64,000 nt of DNA. It comes from Curtobacterium sp. MCBA15_012 (GTDB taxonomy: Bacteria; Actinomycetota; Actinomycetes; Actinomycetales; Microbacteriaceae). The DNA is taken from positions 2,790,001 through 2,854,000 of the forward strand of contig NZ_CP126267.1 in the NCBI RefSeq assembly GCF_001864935.2, given 5' to 3'. Below the pieces are notes generated by a model. That model was not told the DNA's origin. It ran no database searches and was given only the letters and a program-made list of their open reading frames with translations. Every line of letters begins with the position of its first letter. The stretch's first letter is position 1. Of the stretch, positions 17,379 to 25,763 are shown in pieces. A program made the position numbers and the translations under genes.

Positions 17379-19799
17379 CTACGCGGTGCGGCGGCTCCGC
17401 CGCCCCTCGTGCGACCACGCCGACGACGGCAGCAGACTCGGCGGGAGCAGCCGTGCCCGGGCCAGGCGCCCACGGGAGACCGACGCGTCCAGGGCGATCC
17501 GCGCCTCCAGGACGGCCCGGTGCACCGCACCGACGTCCACCGCAGCTGCCCCGTCTGGCGCGAACCGCTCCGTGTCGACCGCGTCGACGACGGCACGGAG
17601 GTGCGGCAGCACCGTGACCGGCATGCTCGGCGCCAACCGGCCGAGGACCGCGCGTGCGGTGCGGGCGGCCGCGGCGGCGTCGCCGGGCGGCGCGAAGCCG
17701 GGCGCGAAGCCGTGGTCGGCGACGTCGTCGAGGACCACGCGCCACGCGTGCGCAGCCGGAGCGCGACCGGCTCGGATCGCTGCGAGCCGCCGCCGTCGCC
17801 GTGTGACCCGGACCACGGCGGGCGCGGCGAGCACGAGGAGCGCGAGGACGAGCCCGAGCACGAGTCCTGCTGGACCGGACCCTCCGCCACCGGTGCCGGA
17901 CGCCGTCGCGCCCGGGGCCGGCGATGCCGATGCGGTCGGGGTCGGGGTGGCCTCGGCCGGGGCGGTCTGGCCGGGCGCGGGCAACGGCGTCTCCGGGTCG
18001 GCCGGTGCGGGCGTGGCCGAGGAACCGGTGGACGGCTGCGCGGCGGCGTCCGAGTCGGGGGTCGGCTCGAAGGAGACCCACCCGGCGCCGCGGATGTAGA
18101 GCTCGGGCCACGAGTGCAGCTGCCGGTTCGACACCGTGTACTCGCCGTCCTCGGTGCGGTCGCCACTCGCCCGGTACCCGACCGCGATGCGCGACGGGAT
18201 GCCGAGCGTGCGGGCCATGACCGCCATCGACGAGGCGAAGTGGACGCAGTAGCCCTCGCGGACCTTGAGGAACGTGTCGATCACGTCCATGCTGTCGCCG
18301 TCGTAGCCCTGCTCGACCGGGGCCGTCTCCGAGTAGGTGAACAGGTCGCTGCGGAACCACTGCTCGAGTGCCCGGGCCTCCTCGTAGTCGTTCGACCCGC
18401 TGCCGGCGACGCGCTGTGCCGCGGAGCGGATGTCCTCCGGCAGGTCCTTCGGCAGGGCCAGGTCGGTCTTCAGCTGGGCGCGGCTCGGGGTCTCGAAGCC
18501 CCGGCCGTCGGCGCGACCGAGCAGGCCGGACTCGGCGATCGTGTCGAGGTACTCGCCGGACGACGTCGACGCACCGTAGACCTCGTACGTCGACCCGCGC
18601 TGCGTCGTCGGTCCGGTCGACCGGACGGTGTTCGAGTCCCCCATCCACCGCCACTGCGCCAGGTCGAGGTTCGTCGACTGCGACGTGAGCGACATGGCAC
18701 CGGCGGGCACGGGCAGGTAGTTGCTCGACAGTCCGGTGATGCGGATCGTCACGTCGCCGCGGTTCGCCAGCCGCGGGTTGACCCCGAGGGCGTAGCGCTG
18801 CCGGTCGGCCGTGGACGAGGTGCTCGCGTCGGTCACCGTCGGGACCCAGTCGCCCGTGCCGAACTCGTCGAGGTCGGCGAGCTTGAGGTACTCCGGGCGG
18901 CCGTCGGCGGAGCGGTAGCGCAGCACCTCGAGCTCGTTCGGCTGGCGCAGGTCCTGCCCGAGTTCGAGCAGCGTCCCGGGACGTCCGGGTTGGATCGGCG
19001 ACTGGAGCGACCCGGTGACGCCCGACAACCAGCCCGCGTTGAGCGGCACCACGGCGGGGAGGCCGACCGCGACCACCAGGCCGAGGGCGCCGACCACCGC
19101 AGCGGGGAACGCTCGCTGCACCGGTCGTACCGACAGCCACAGCAACGCGAGGAAGGCGATCCCGACCAGGACCACGAGGACCGCCGGTGCGGGCTGCCCG
19201 GTGATCACGCCGGGAACGATGAGCACGACGAGCGCCGGGACCGCGGCGAGCGCGACGGTCGGTGCGATGGCCGCGAGGAAGAGCGCGACGCCCGCGACCC
19301 ACCCGATCGCGATCGTCACGACGAGTCGGATCGCGTCGGTCTGCGGCAGCGGCGCGGGGTTGAGCCGGATGGCCGCCATGGCCTCGCCGAGTGCCCCCTG
19401 CCGGTCGAGCCACCCGAGCGGGTGCACGTCGTTCAGGACCGCGGCGGCGCAGGACCCGGCGACGAGGACCGCGACGAGCACGACGAAGCGGACGCCGGGG
19501 GCGCGACGGCGAACGGTGAGCAGCGCTGCGACGAGCACGGCGGCGAACACCACACCGGAGAGCCACCACCCGATCCCCTGCACGAGCGGACGCATCGCGA
19601 GGGCGGCGACGAGCACGGGGACCGGCGCCAGCGCGACGAGCCAGGCGCTCGGTGCGTCGGGTCGGTCGACGGCACGGTCGCGACGAGGGCCGCCGGGTCC
19701 GGACCCGGTCCCGGGACCGCGGCCGCCGACACCGTCCCGGTCAGCGACGGACGGCCCGCGCCCCGGACGTCCCCCGCCTGTGGTTCGCTCCCCGCTCAC
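17379..19799 (-). CDS. Transglutaminase-domain membrane protein (TgpA/DUF3488 type)
   Basis: An 806-aa membrane protein: about six hydrophobic helices in residues ~60-250, a large extracytoplasmic transglutaminase-like domain, one more helix after a Pro/Thr/Ala-rich linker, and a C-terminal cytosolic DUF4129-like region. The transglutaminase triad is visible: Cys518 in REGYCVHFASS and His562 in HSWPELY, with the acidic residue shortly after. Its natural substrate is unknown. GTG at 19799 overlaps the DUF58 stop (GTGA), and with DUF58 and MoxR it forms the widely conserved MoxR-DUF58-transglutaminase operon. Confidence 0.9.
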   Translation of the reverse strand: MSGERTTGGGRPGRGPSVADRDGVGGRGPGTGSGPGGPRRDRAVDRPDAPSAWLVALAPVPVLVAALAMRPLVQGIGWWLSGVVFAAVLVAALLTVRRRAPGVRFVVLVAVLVAGSCAAAVLNDVHPLGWLDRQGALGEAMAAIRLNPAPLPQTDAIRLVVTIAIGWVAGVALFLAAIAPTVALAAVPALVVLIVPGVITGQPAPAVLVVLVGIAFLALLWLSVRPVQRAFPAAVVGALGLVVAVGLPAVVPLNAGWLSGVTGSLQSPIQPGRPGTLLELGQDLRQPNELEVLRYRSADGRPEYLKLADLDEFGTGDWVPTVTDASTSSTADRQRYALGVNPRLANRGDVTIRITGLSSNYLPVPAGAMSLTSQSTNLDLAQWRWMGDSNTVRSTGPTTQRGSTYEVYGASTSSGEYLDTIAESGLLGRADGRGFETPSRAQLKTDLALPKDLPEDIRSAAQRVAGSGSNDYEEARALEQWFRSDLFTYSETAPVEQGYDGDSMDVIDTFLKVREGYCVHFASSMAVMARTLGIPSRIAVGYRASGDRTEDGEYTVSNRQLHSWPELYIRGAGWVSFEPTPDSDAAAQPSTGSSATPAPADPETPLPAPGQTAPAEATPTPTASASPAPGATASGTGGGGSGPAGLVLGLVLALLVLAAPAVVRVTRRRRRLAAIRAGRAPAAHAWRVVLDDVADHGFAPGFAPPGDAAAAARTARAVLGRLAPSMPVTVLPHLRAVVDAVDTERFAPDGAAAVDVGAVHRAVLEARIALDASVSRGRLARARLLPPSLLPSSAWSHEGRRSRRTA

Positions 19800-21127
19800 C
19801 GGAGGCTCCCGGGTGCACGGGCACCGGTGACCGGCACGACCAGGGTGCGCCACCCACCGCGGTCGAGGATCCCCCGCACCGCCGGCTCGGGCGGCACGAT
19901 CGTCGCGAGGATGCCACGGCTCGACCCGCTGGTCTGCGAGACGAGCTCGGCCGCCTGCTCGGCGGTGATCCGCCCGGTGACGACGGCGGTCATCCCGTGC
20001 ACGTCCCGCCCGCGGACGTCGGGCAGCACCTCGGCCACGTCGCGCGCGTCGGACCGCACCCGCACGTCGGCGAGCCCGACGAGCACGTCGGTGAGGCCAC
20101 CCGCGTCGCCCGCGTGCCGCGAGCGGCCGTCCGGGGCGTCGCTGACGAGCACGACCCGCGACGTCCGTGCGCTCAGCGCCCGCGCGACGCTCGCCGCCAC
20201 CACGACCGCGTGCTCGAAGGCCGCGTCGCCGCCGAGGTCGGAGAGCTCAGCGAGGTCGTCGCGACCGAGGCTCTGGTACGACTCCCGCCGCACGTCGAGG
20301 GCGATGACGGCCTCGGGCGGCTGCGCCTGGCTGGTCTGCCGCACGTGCAGTTCGCCGCGGCGCGCGCTCTGTGCCCAGTGCACGCGGCGGATCGGGTCAC
20401 CCTGCCGGTAGGGCCGGAGCTCGCTGTCGTCGGCGGAGCCGCCCTGACCGACGCGCCCCTCGTCGGCGGACACCGCACCCGCGAGGGCACCCGTGTCGAT
20501 CGCGCCGAGCGGGGTCGACGCGGGGACGACCACGACCTCCTCGGCGGCGACCACGGGACGGTCGATGCGGAGCAGGCCGAACGGGTCCTCGACGCGGATC
20601 GTCACGGGGCCGACGACCGCACGGCCGCGGTGCACCGCGAGCGCCTCGACGTCGAGCACGGCCGGGGGCACGTTCGGTCCGACGAGCGCGAGGACCTCGG
20701 CCTCGGACACGCTCGCGAACGCGTCGTCGAGCTGCTCCCGGACGAGGAGCGTGGAGCGGGGGCCGATCGGCAGCGAGGTCCCGCGCAGCGTGATCCGCTC
20801 GCGGTGCACCTCGCCCACCTGGACCATGCCTCGCGCGGTCGTCCGGGTCGCGCGCAGCGGTGCTGCCACGACGAGCGCCATCACGACGCCGAGCACGAGC
20901 AGGACGAGCAGGAGCAGGCCCGCGGACACCGCGACGCTCGTGCTCGAGACGAGGCCGCCACCGACGAGCGCGACACCCGACCCGAGGACCGTCCATCCAC
21001 GCGCGGTCGGCCGCGGGAACGGCGTCCGACGCAGCAGCGCCAGCCCGCGGCGGCCGTACCGCGTCCCCCACGACCGCACGGCCCCGGAGCGCAGGGCGAC
21101 CGCGGACGGCCCGTCGGGGCGGGACAT
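19796..21127 (-). CDS. DUF58 domain-containing protein
   Basis: A 443-aa protein with two N-terminal hydrophobic helices (about residues 35-80) and a C-terminal DUF58 region containing the family hallmark RPYRQGDPIRRVHWAQSARRGELHVRQ-type segment near residue 240. A vWA-like fold follows (VIALDVRRESYQSLG). DUF58 proteins are encoded with MoxR ATPases and are thought to be their clients or adaptors; the biochemical role is unknown. The start codon overlaps the MoxR stop by one base, and the stop overlaps the transglutaminase start. Confidence 0.9.
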   Translation of the reverse strand: MSRPDGPSAVALRSGAVRSWGTRYGRRGLALLRRTPFPRPTARGWTVLGSGVALVGGGLVSSTSVAVSAGLLLLVLLVLGVVMALVVAAPLRATRTTARGMVQVGEVHRERITLRGTSLPIGPRSTLLVREQLDDAFASVSEAEVLALVGPNVPPAVLDVEALAVHRGRAVVGPVTIRVEDPFGLLRIDRPVVAAEEVVVVPASTPLGAIDTGALAGAVSADEGRVGQGGSADDSELRPYRQGDPIRRVHWAQSARRGELHVRQTSQAQPPEAVIALDVRRESYQSLGRDDLAELSDLGGDAAFEHAVVVAASVARALSARTSRVVLVSDAPDGRSRHAGDAGGLTDVLVGLADVRVRSDARDVAEVLPDVRGRDVHGMTAVVTGRITAEQAAELVSQTSGSSRGILATIVPPEPAVRGILDRGGWRTLVVPVTGARAPGSLR

Positions 21128-22119
21128 CAGGAGCGGACCGGCGCCGCCGTGAACGGCACGGCGGTCTCCGACACCACACGGACCACGATGTCGCGGGCGG
21201 TGTCGTCGCCGCTCCCGCCGAGGCCGCGGGCGACCGGCACGAGCCGGTGCGCGAGGATCACCGGCGCGAGGTGAGCGACGTCGTCCGGGGTGACGAACGG
21301 CCGTCCGAGCAGTGCCGCGTGCGCGCGGGCGGCCTGGGCGAGGTGCAGCGTCGCCCGGGGGCTCGCGCCGAGCAGCAGGTCGGGATGGGTCCGCGTGGCC
21401 CGGACGATCGCGACGATGTACGCCTCGACGTCGGGGGCGACGTGGACACCGCGGACCGCGTGCACGACGGCACGCAGGGTCGCGACGTCGACGATCGGCC
21501 GGAGCGAGGTCAACGGGTCGCGGGTCCCGCGGCTCGCGAGCATGTGGCGCTCCGCGTCGGCACTCGGGTAGCCCATCGTGATCCGGGCCATGAAGCGGTC
21601 GCGCTGCGCCTCGGGCAGCGGGTAGGTGCCCTCCATGTCGATCGGGTTCTGCGTCGCCACGATCATGAACGGTGAGTCGAGCGGTCGCGTCACGCCGTCG
21701 ACCGTGACCTGCGCCTCGGCCATCGCCTCGAGCAGTGCCGACTGGGTCTTCGGGCTCGTGCGGTTGATCTCGTCGCCGATGACGACGTTCGCGAACACGG
21801 GCCCCGGCGAGAACCGGAAGGTGCCCGACGACTGGTCGAAGACGTTCACGCCCGTCACGTCGGACGGCAGCATGTCCGAGGTGAACTGGATGCGGTTCAC
21901 GGTCCCGCCGACCGATGCGCCGAGCGCCTTGGCCAGGACGGTCTTGCCGACGCCCGGCACGTCCTCGACGAGCAGGTGCCCCTCGGCGAGCATCACCGTC
22001 AGCGCGGTGCGGATCGCCTCGACCTTGCCGTCGACCACGGTGGAGACCGACTCGACGATGTCGTCGCCCACTGCGCGGACGTGCTCGATCGGGAAGGCGG
22101 GGTCGGTCGGGTCCGGCAC
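21127..22119 (-). CDS. MoxR-family AAA+ ATPase
   Basis: A 330-aa AAA+ ATPase with Walker A GVGKT (residues 56-60), Walker B/sensor region VVIGDEINRTSPKTQSALLEAM and the sensor-1-like VATQNP. The C-terminal lid follows. MoxR proteins act as chaperone-like unfoldases on vWA-type partners; the next two genes (DUF58, transglutaminase) are the likely partners. It is the first gene of the operon; upstream lies the gene-free 22120-22548. Confidence 0.93.
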   Translation of the reverse strand: MPDPTDPAFPIEHVRAVGDDIVESVSTVVDGKVEAIRTALTVMLAEGHLLVEDVPGVGKTVLAKALGASVGGTVNRIQFTSDMLPSDVTGVNVFDQSSGTFRFSPGPVFANVVIGDEINRTSPKTQSALLEAMAEAQVTVDGVTRPLDSPFMIVATQNPIDMEGTYPLPEAQRDRFMARITMGYPSADAERHMLASRGTRDPLTSLRPIVDVATLRAVVHAVRGVHVAPDVEAYIVAIVRATRTHPDLLLGASPRATLHLAQAARAHAALLGRPFVTPDDVAHLAPVILAHRLVPVARGLGGSGDDTARDIVVRVVSETAVPFTAAPVRS

Positions 22120-22548
22120 GCGGGCCTCCTCGTCTCGGGACAGGTCCGGTGATGCTACATCGGGGCGGTGACAGCCACCGGTACGCAGCCAGGCAGGTGT
22201 CCGGGAGCGCGACGGTCGTCGCGGGACGGCCGGGAGGCGCGGATCGCGTCCGCCGGTCGGCCGGCGGTGGTCGGACCACCGGCCGGGAGGCGCCGGTCAC
22301 GTCCGCCGGTCGGCCGGCGGGCCGCAAGATGCGGCCACTTCGACCGGCCCGTCGATCCACCTGCGGCTGCATGCCGAGCGGCATCGGTCGGCCACTGAGC
22401 AGCCTCGCTGTGCCGACCTCGGGAGACCCGGGTCTGGTGAGTGGCACACGGGGGCGGTGCAGCTCGAGCCCGTCGTTCAGGCGTGGCGTCCGGTCCCCGT
22501 GCGGTTCGACCACCCAGCCACGTCAGCGAGGGCGCTGTCGGTCGTCGA
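22120..22548. other. Gene-free stretch with a 40-bp direct repeat
   Basis: Two 40-bp copies (22228-22267 and 22281-22320, 37 of 40 identical, period 53 bp) each begin GGCCGGGAGGCG and end with the palindrome CCGCCGGTCGGCCGGCGG. The start resembles the GGGAGGCGCG repeat family. The MoxR promoter must lie at the left end. From about 22440 onward the GC content falls towards the toxin-antitoxin module. No credible ORF or RNA was seen. Confidence 0.6.
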
Positions 22549-23217
22549 TCATCCCCCGACAGCGGTCTCGACGAAGCCGCGCACGAGCGCATCAGCCCCG
22601 ACCAGGTCGGTATCGGACTCGTACTCGAGGAACACGGCGTCCTCGACCTCGTCCCACAGCTCGTTGACCATCTCTGGGGACGAGCAGTACCACTCAACTG
22701 CGAGCGCCAGGTCTCGCGCGTCCTTGTCGTCGTAGGATGACCGGTCGACCCAAGCTCTGAGCTTCAGAGCCACGTAGCCCGGGGCCGATGGAACGCGCAC
22801 CCGGTACCCACTCGGGAGCACGAGTTCCGCGGCGTCGGCGAAGACATCCTGAAAACCGAACACGCTCATCTCCTCCCGACGAGATGCGGGCACGACAACG
22901 CCGTCGGGTTCCTCGACAGCTTCGCCGAACGGCATGAAGTCGACGGGGATTTCAGCAACCAGGTAGCGCACCCCGTTGGCCCCCGTCGGAGAGTAGCCCG
23001 AGGTCACCCTCTCGTAGTCGGTCCACGAATCGATCGCGAGGGCGACGTCGACGTCCTGTGTTCCTCTCACCGGGAGATCGGACGCGAAGACGTCGTGGTG
23101 CAGGTGGTCTCGGGCTTCCGCTCCGATCACCATCAGCTTCTCGGACACGACGCCAGCTCCCTCGACGAGCTCCGTCACGACGGCGTCCACGACCGCCAAC
23201 CGATCCCCCTCAGGCAT
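22549..23217 (-). CDS. AbiEii-type nucleotidyltransferase toxin
   Basis: The 222-aa protein matches the nucleotidyltransferase AbiEii/AbiGii toxin family. It has the polymerase-beta-like motif RGTQDVDVAL with Asp55 and Asp57, a third carboxylate Asp93 in PVDFMPFG, and the family's KLRAWVDRSSYDDKDARDL block near residues 160-178. In characterised type IV systems such toxins transfer nucleotides to RNA or a similar target and cause growth arrest or phage abortive infection. ATG at 23217 overlaps the antitoxin stop by eight bases. The module is visibly lower in GC than its flanks and sits at the 3' side of tRNA-Ser. Confidence 0.85.
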   Translation of the reverse strand: MPEGDRLAVVDAVVTELVEGAGVVSEKLMVIGAEARDHLHHDVFASDLPVRGTQDVDVALAIDSWTDYERVTSGYSPTGANGVRYLVAEIPVDFMPFGEAVEEPDGVVVPASRREEMSVFGFQDVFADAAELVLPSGYRVRVPSAPGYVALKLRAWVDRSSYDDKDARDLALAVEWYCSSPEMVNELWDEVEDAVFLEYESDTDLVGADALVRGFVETAVGG

Positions 23218-24220
23218 CGACGAGCCCGGTTCGAGAGCGGATCTCCTCGGCGGCTTCTCGCGCACGGCTGTCGTTCATCGCCATCAGTTCCGCGAACACG
23301 AGCAACGGCGGCGCGAGCGTGATCGATGCATCGCCCGCGGACGGCGCTCGCCAGAACATCTCACGCACGAAGACGTTCGGCTCGCCGATGCTCCGCCAAC
23401 GATTCCGGACGGCGACCATCGGGTCCCACGGACGGACCCAGACAGAGAGAGTCTCAGGGCTACGGATCCACGGCGCTCCACGCTCGCCACTGACCGCGAT
23501 CTGGACGCCGTCGGCAGGCCCGACGTCCAGTGTCTGCGCGACGAAGCGGCGCGTCCGTCGAGACGCTCCAAGCCCGCTGGGGAAAGCCGCCACCCATTGA
23601 TCGACGAAGCGGTCGCGCGACCGGCCGCCCGGCCATAGGTCGCGCACATCTCCCGAACGCTGCGACAGGTGATCGACGACCTCCTTCGCCAAGCCGATCG
23701 AGACACCGGAAGCCTCGGCTATGCGGCGGAGTGGAGCGTCCACCAGACCCGGCCATGTGAGGAGCGCGAACAGCACCTGCGAGCGCTTGATACTGAAGAG
23801 GTTGACGTCTCCAGGCGCGGAAGCGGTTGACACGGCTGCACCTCCGGGACGCCGTACATCGATGAGGAGCGCCTCGTCCCGGATGAAGGCGTTCCCGACG
23901 GTGTCGACGAAGTTCACACCGAGCGCACGGAAGCGGTCTGCGCTCTGAGTGGTGACCCTCGGACCGATGAGCAGCCGCGGCCGTCCATCCCCCGCAGGCC
24001 AGGGGATCTGATCGTAGGAACTCAGCGTCATCGACGGCACGATCGCGGCGAGCACCGGGCGCCGCCACGAGGTATCCCGTCGCTGCAACTCGGCATCCCA
24101 GATCCCGAGGTTCTGGACCCCATCGATCTGACCCGACGCAGAGATGTCCAGCCCCATGACTCTGAGGCGTTCTTCCACTTCTCGCACGATGCCGTGCGTT
24201 TCGGCGTTCAATGGGTCCAC
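23210..24220 (-). CDS. AbiEi-type antitoxin (winged-helix regulator)
   Basis: A 336-aa protein I match by pattern to the type IV AbiEi antitoxin family. The segment RALGVNFVDTVGNAFIRDEALLIDVR (about residues 98-123) corresponds to its typical (L/V)DxxGNA motif. SIKRSQVLFALLTWPGLVDAPLRRIAEASGVSIG follows as a winged-helix region near 140-175. The antitoxin represses its own operon and neutralises the nucleotidyltransferase encoded just after it. The start is GTG at 24220, immediately after an inverted repeat that is probably its operator. GC content and codon use differ from neighbours. Confidence 0.75.
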   Translation of the reverse strand: MDPLNAETHGIVREVEERLRVMGLDISASGQIDGVQNLGIWDAELQRRDTSWRRPVLAAIVPSMTLSSYDQIPWPAGDGRPRLLIGPRVTTQSADRFRALGVNFVDTVGNAFIRDEALLIDVRRPGGAAVSTASAPGDVNLFSIKRSQVLFALLTWPGLVDAPLRRIAEASGVSIGLAKEVVDHLSQRSGDVRDLWPGGRSRDRFVDQWVAAFPSGLGASRRTRRFVAQTLDVGPADGVQIAVSGERGAPWIRSPETLSVWVRPWDPMVAVRNRWRSIGEPNVFVREMFWRAPSAGDASITLAPPLLVFAELMAMNDSRAREAAEEIRSRTGLVDA

Positions 24221-24222
24221 AT

Positions 24223-24239
24223 GTTCAAAATAGTTGAAC
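24223..24239. promoter_or_regulatory. Inverted repeat before the AbiEi gene
   Basis: GTTCAA and TTGAAC are perfect 6-bp arms around AATAG, ending two bases before the GTG start. A further GTGAAC half-site lies at about 24250. Autoregulation through inverted repeats at this position is known for AbiEi antitoxins. Confidence 0.6.
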
Positions 24240-24325
24240 TACGCCTAAAAGTGAACACGGGCACGAAACGTTCGAAGCTTGCGCACGGAGCGCGCACATA
24301 GGGCGCGCGCACTGACACCTGGAAC

Positions 24326-24357
24326 GACGAAACCCCCGCCGAGGCGGGGGTTTCGTC
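24326..24357 (-). terminator. Terminator downstream of tRNA-Ser(GCT)
   Basis: GACGAAACCCCCGCC pairs with GGCGGGGGTTTCGTC around a minimal loop, about five bases past the tRNA 3' end. It contains T-rich arms and should stop transcription before the toxin-antitoxin operon. Confidence 0.85.
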
Positions 24358-24362
24358 ATGTG

Positions 24363-24452
24363 CGGAGACGGAGGGATTTGAACCCTCGGTCCCCTCAAAG
24401 GGGACTCCACCTTAGCAGGGTGGTGCACTCGGCCGGACTATGCGACGTCTCC
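24363..24452 (-). tRNA. tRNA-Ser(GCT)
   Basis: A 90-nt class II tRNA: acceptor stem GGAGACG/CGTCTCC with discriminator G, anticodon loop CTGCTAA giving anticodon GCT, long variable arm with GTCCCC/GGGGAC, and T-arm GAGGGTTCAAATCCCTC. It reads AGC/AGU serine codons. CCA is not encoded. A lower-GC toxin-antitoxin module lies on its 3' side. Confidence 0.97.
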
Positions 24453-24939
24453 GTGCGCTCTCGCGAACGCTCACCCCACCATACAGGAGGACGGGCGTCC
24501 TCTCGACCCGGTGACACGGCCGAGAGACCGCCGCACCACAACCGCCGGACGCACCGCCGCACCCCTCGATCCCGCCGGTCCCCTCAAGTGGGGACACGAG
24601 GGGGTTGTCGAGACGTACCCCGGTCCGTAGTCTCATCGAGCCGCGACCATCACATTCCGGGGTTCCCCCGCAGTCGCGACACAGCACCGGACGTCGTCCC
24701 CACGCGACCCGAGCCCCGCGCACCCGATCGCGGCGCCGGGACGGGGACGGCCAGGGGGCGCGGACCCGGTCCGCGCCCCCGCTCTGGGTGCTCCGCACGA
24801 GCTCGGGGCGCTCCTCACGGCGGGCGCAGCACGCGCGAGCAGCACGCCGGACAACCTCCCGCGCTCCCGCTCGGCCGGCTGCACACAGCCGAGAAGCGCG
24901 CCCCCGTCGCCGCAGTCCTCGCGCACACCGCCGCCCTCC
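24453..24939. other. Gene-free stretch with a strong hairpin
   Basis: No ORF here survives inspection. The notable structure is a 27-nt hairpin at 24754-24780, GGGGGCGCGGACC facing GGTCCGCGCCCCC, lying about 160 bp beyond the GntR gene's stop and possibly terminating it. The tRNA-Ser promoter must be near 24460-24500. A small TCCCC/GGGGA stem lies near 24579. Confidence 0.5.
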
Positions 24940-25614
24940 TCACGCCACCGAACGGAACCGCCCCGGCAACGCGATGAGGTCCGACGCGAGCTCCACCAGC
25001 GCCGCGGCACACCCGTCGAGGTCGTCCCGCTCGGCAGCCGAGACCGCACGCTCGACCCGTTCGGCCCGGACCCGTCGCCCGACCACGGCATCGATCCCGT
25101 TCGCCGCCGCGACGTCGTCGGTGAAGAACGTGTCGAGCACGGGCCGCTGCGCGAACAGCCAGTCGGCGCTCACCATCGACCCGCGCCGCCGCAGGCACCA
25201 CGTGCCGAGCTCGACGAGCGCCCCGGCTTCGGACCGGCAGTCGCGGAGCAGCCACGCGTCGAACGCCCCGGGCTCCGCGGGACCGCCGACGGGCGGGTCA
25301 CCGAGCACGGCACGGGCGAGCCGGAGCCGCTCGACCATCTGCGCGACCGTCCACGGCGCCACGACGACCCCGACGTACCGCTGCACGCTGACGAGCCGGA
25401 GCGACTCGAGCGGCACGAGGGCTTCGCGCACCGGCGTCCGCGACACCCCCATGTCCCGGGCGATGTCGTCGAGCCGGAGCCGCTGCCCCTTCCGGTACAC
25501 CCCGCGCAGCACGTTCTCGAGCAGCTTCAGGAAGACGGCGTCCCGGAGCAGCCCGCGCTGGATGCCGGTGGGGTCGCCGTTCCCCCCGGAGGCTGCTGTC
25601 GGTGCGTGGTCCAT
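24940..25614 (-). CDS. GntR/FadR-family transcriptional regulator
   Basis: A 224-aa regulator. The N-terminal winged helix spans about residues 12-80 with the GntR signature GQRLRLDDIARDMGVSRTPVREAL. The C-terminal domain is a helical ligand-binding fold of the FCD/FadR type but short and divergent. It follows the MFS transporter gene on the same strand, separated by a strong terminator hairpin, so it may control that transporter. I chose ATG at 25614; an earlier in-frame start at 25656 would add 14 hydrophobic residues. Confidence 0.85.
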   Translation of the reverse strand: MDHAPTAASGGNGDPTGIQRGLLRDAVFLKLLENVLRGVYRKGQRLRLDDIARDMGVSRTPVREALVPLESLRLVSVQRYVGVVVAPWTVAQMVERLRLARAVLGDPPVGGPAEPGAFDAWLLRDCRSEAGALVELGTWCLRRRGSMVSADWLFAQRPVLDTFFTDDVAAANGIDAVVGRRVRAERVERAVSAAERDDLDGCAAALVELASDLIALPGRFRSVA

Positions 25615-25707
25615 CCACCCAGGCTCAAGCACGACGACCACCAGTGCGTGCGGCATCGGGTGACCCGTGGACCGGGACGGTTGCGGTCGGCCTGTGGAGG
25701 AAGGACA

Positions 25708-25742
25708 TGCGACGAGGGTCCCAGCACGGGACCCTCGTCGCA
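25708..25742 (-). terminator. Terminator after the MFS transporter
   Basis: TGCGACGAGGGTCCC pairs perfectly with GGGACCCTCGTCGCA around AGCAC, about 20 bases beyond the transporter stop and before the GntR gene. Confidence 0.85.
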
Positions 25743-25763
25743 GAACATTCTGAGTACGAAATG

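Noticed and set aside
16479..20411. A 1310-codon plus-strand open frame across the palindrome array and the transglutaminase operon
   Set aside because: It is the antisense shadow of the transglutaminase gene joined to repeat sequence; composition is Arg/Ala/Pro-rich with no domain.
22441..22740. Small plus-strand ORFs at the edge of the AbiEii gene
   Set aside because: They overlap the toxin gene antisense and show no motif or ribosome-binding site.
24570..24600. Possible fragment of tRNA-Ser (GGTCCCCTCAA also occurs in the tRNA variable arm)
   Set aside because: Only about 12 bases match, without acceptor or T-arm sequence; chance similarity in a C-rich region is sufficient.
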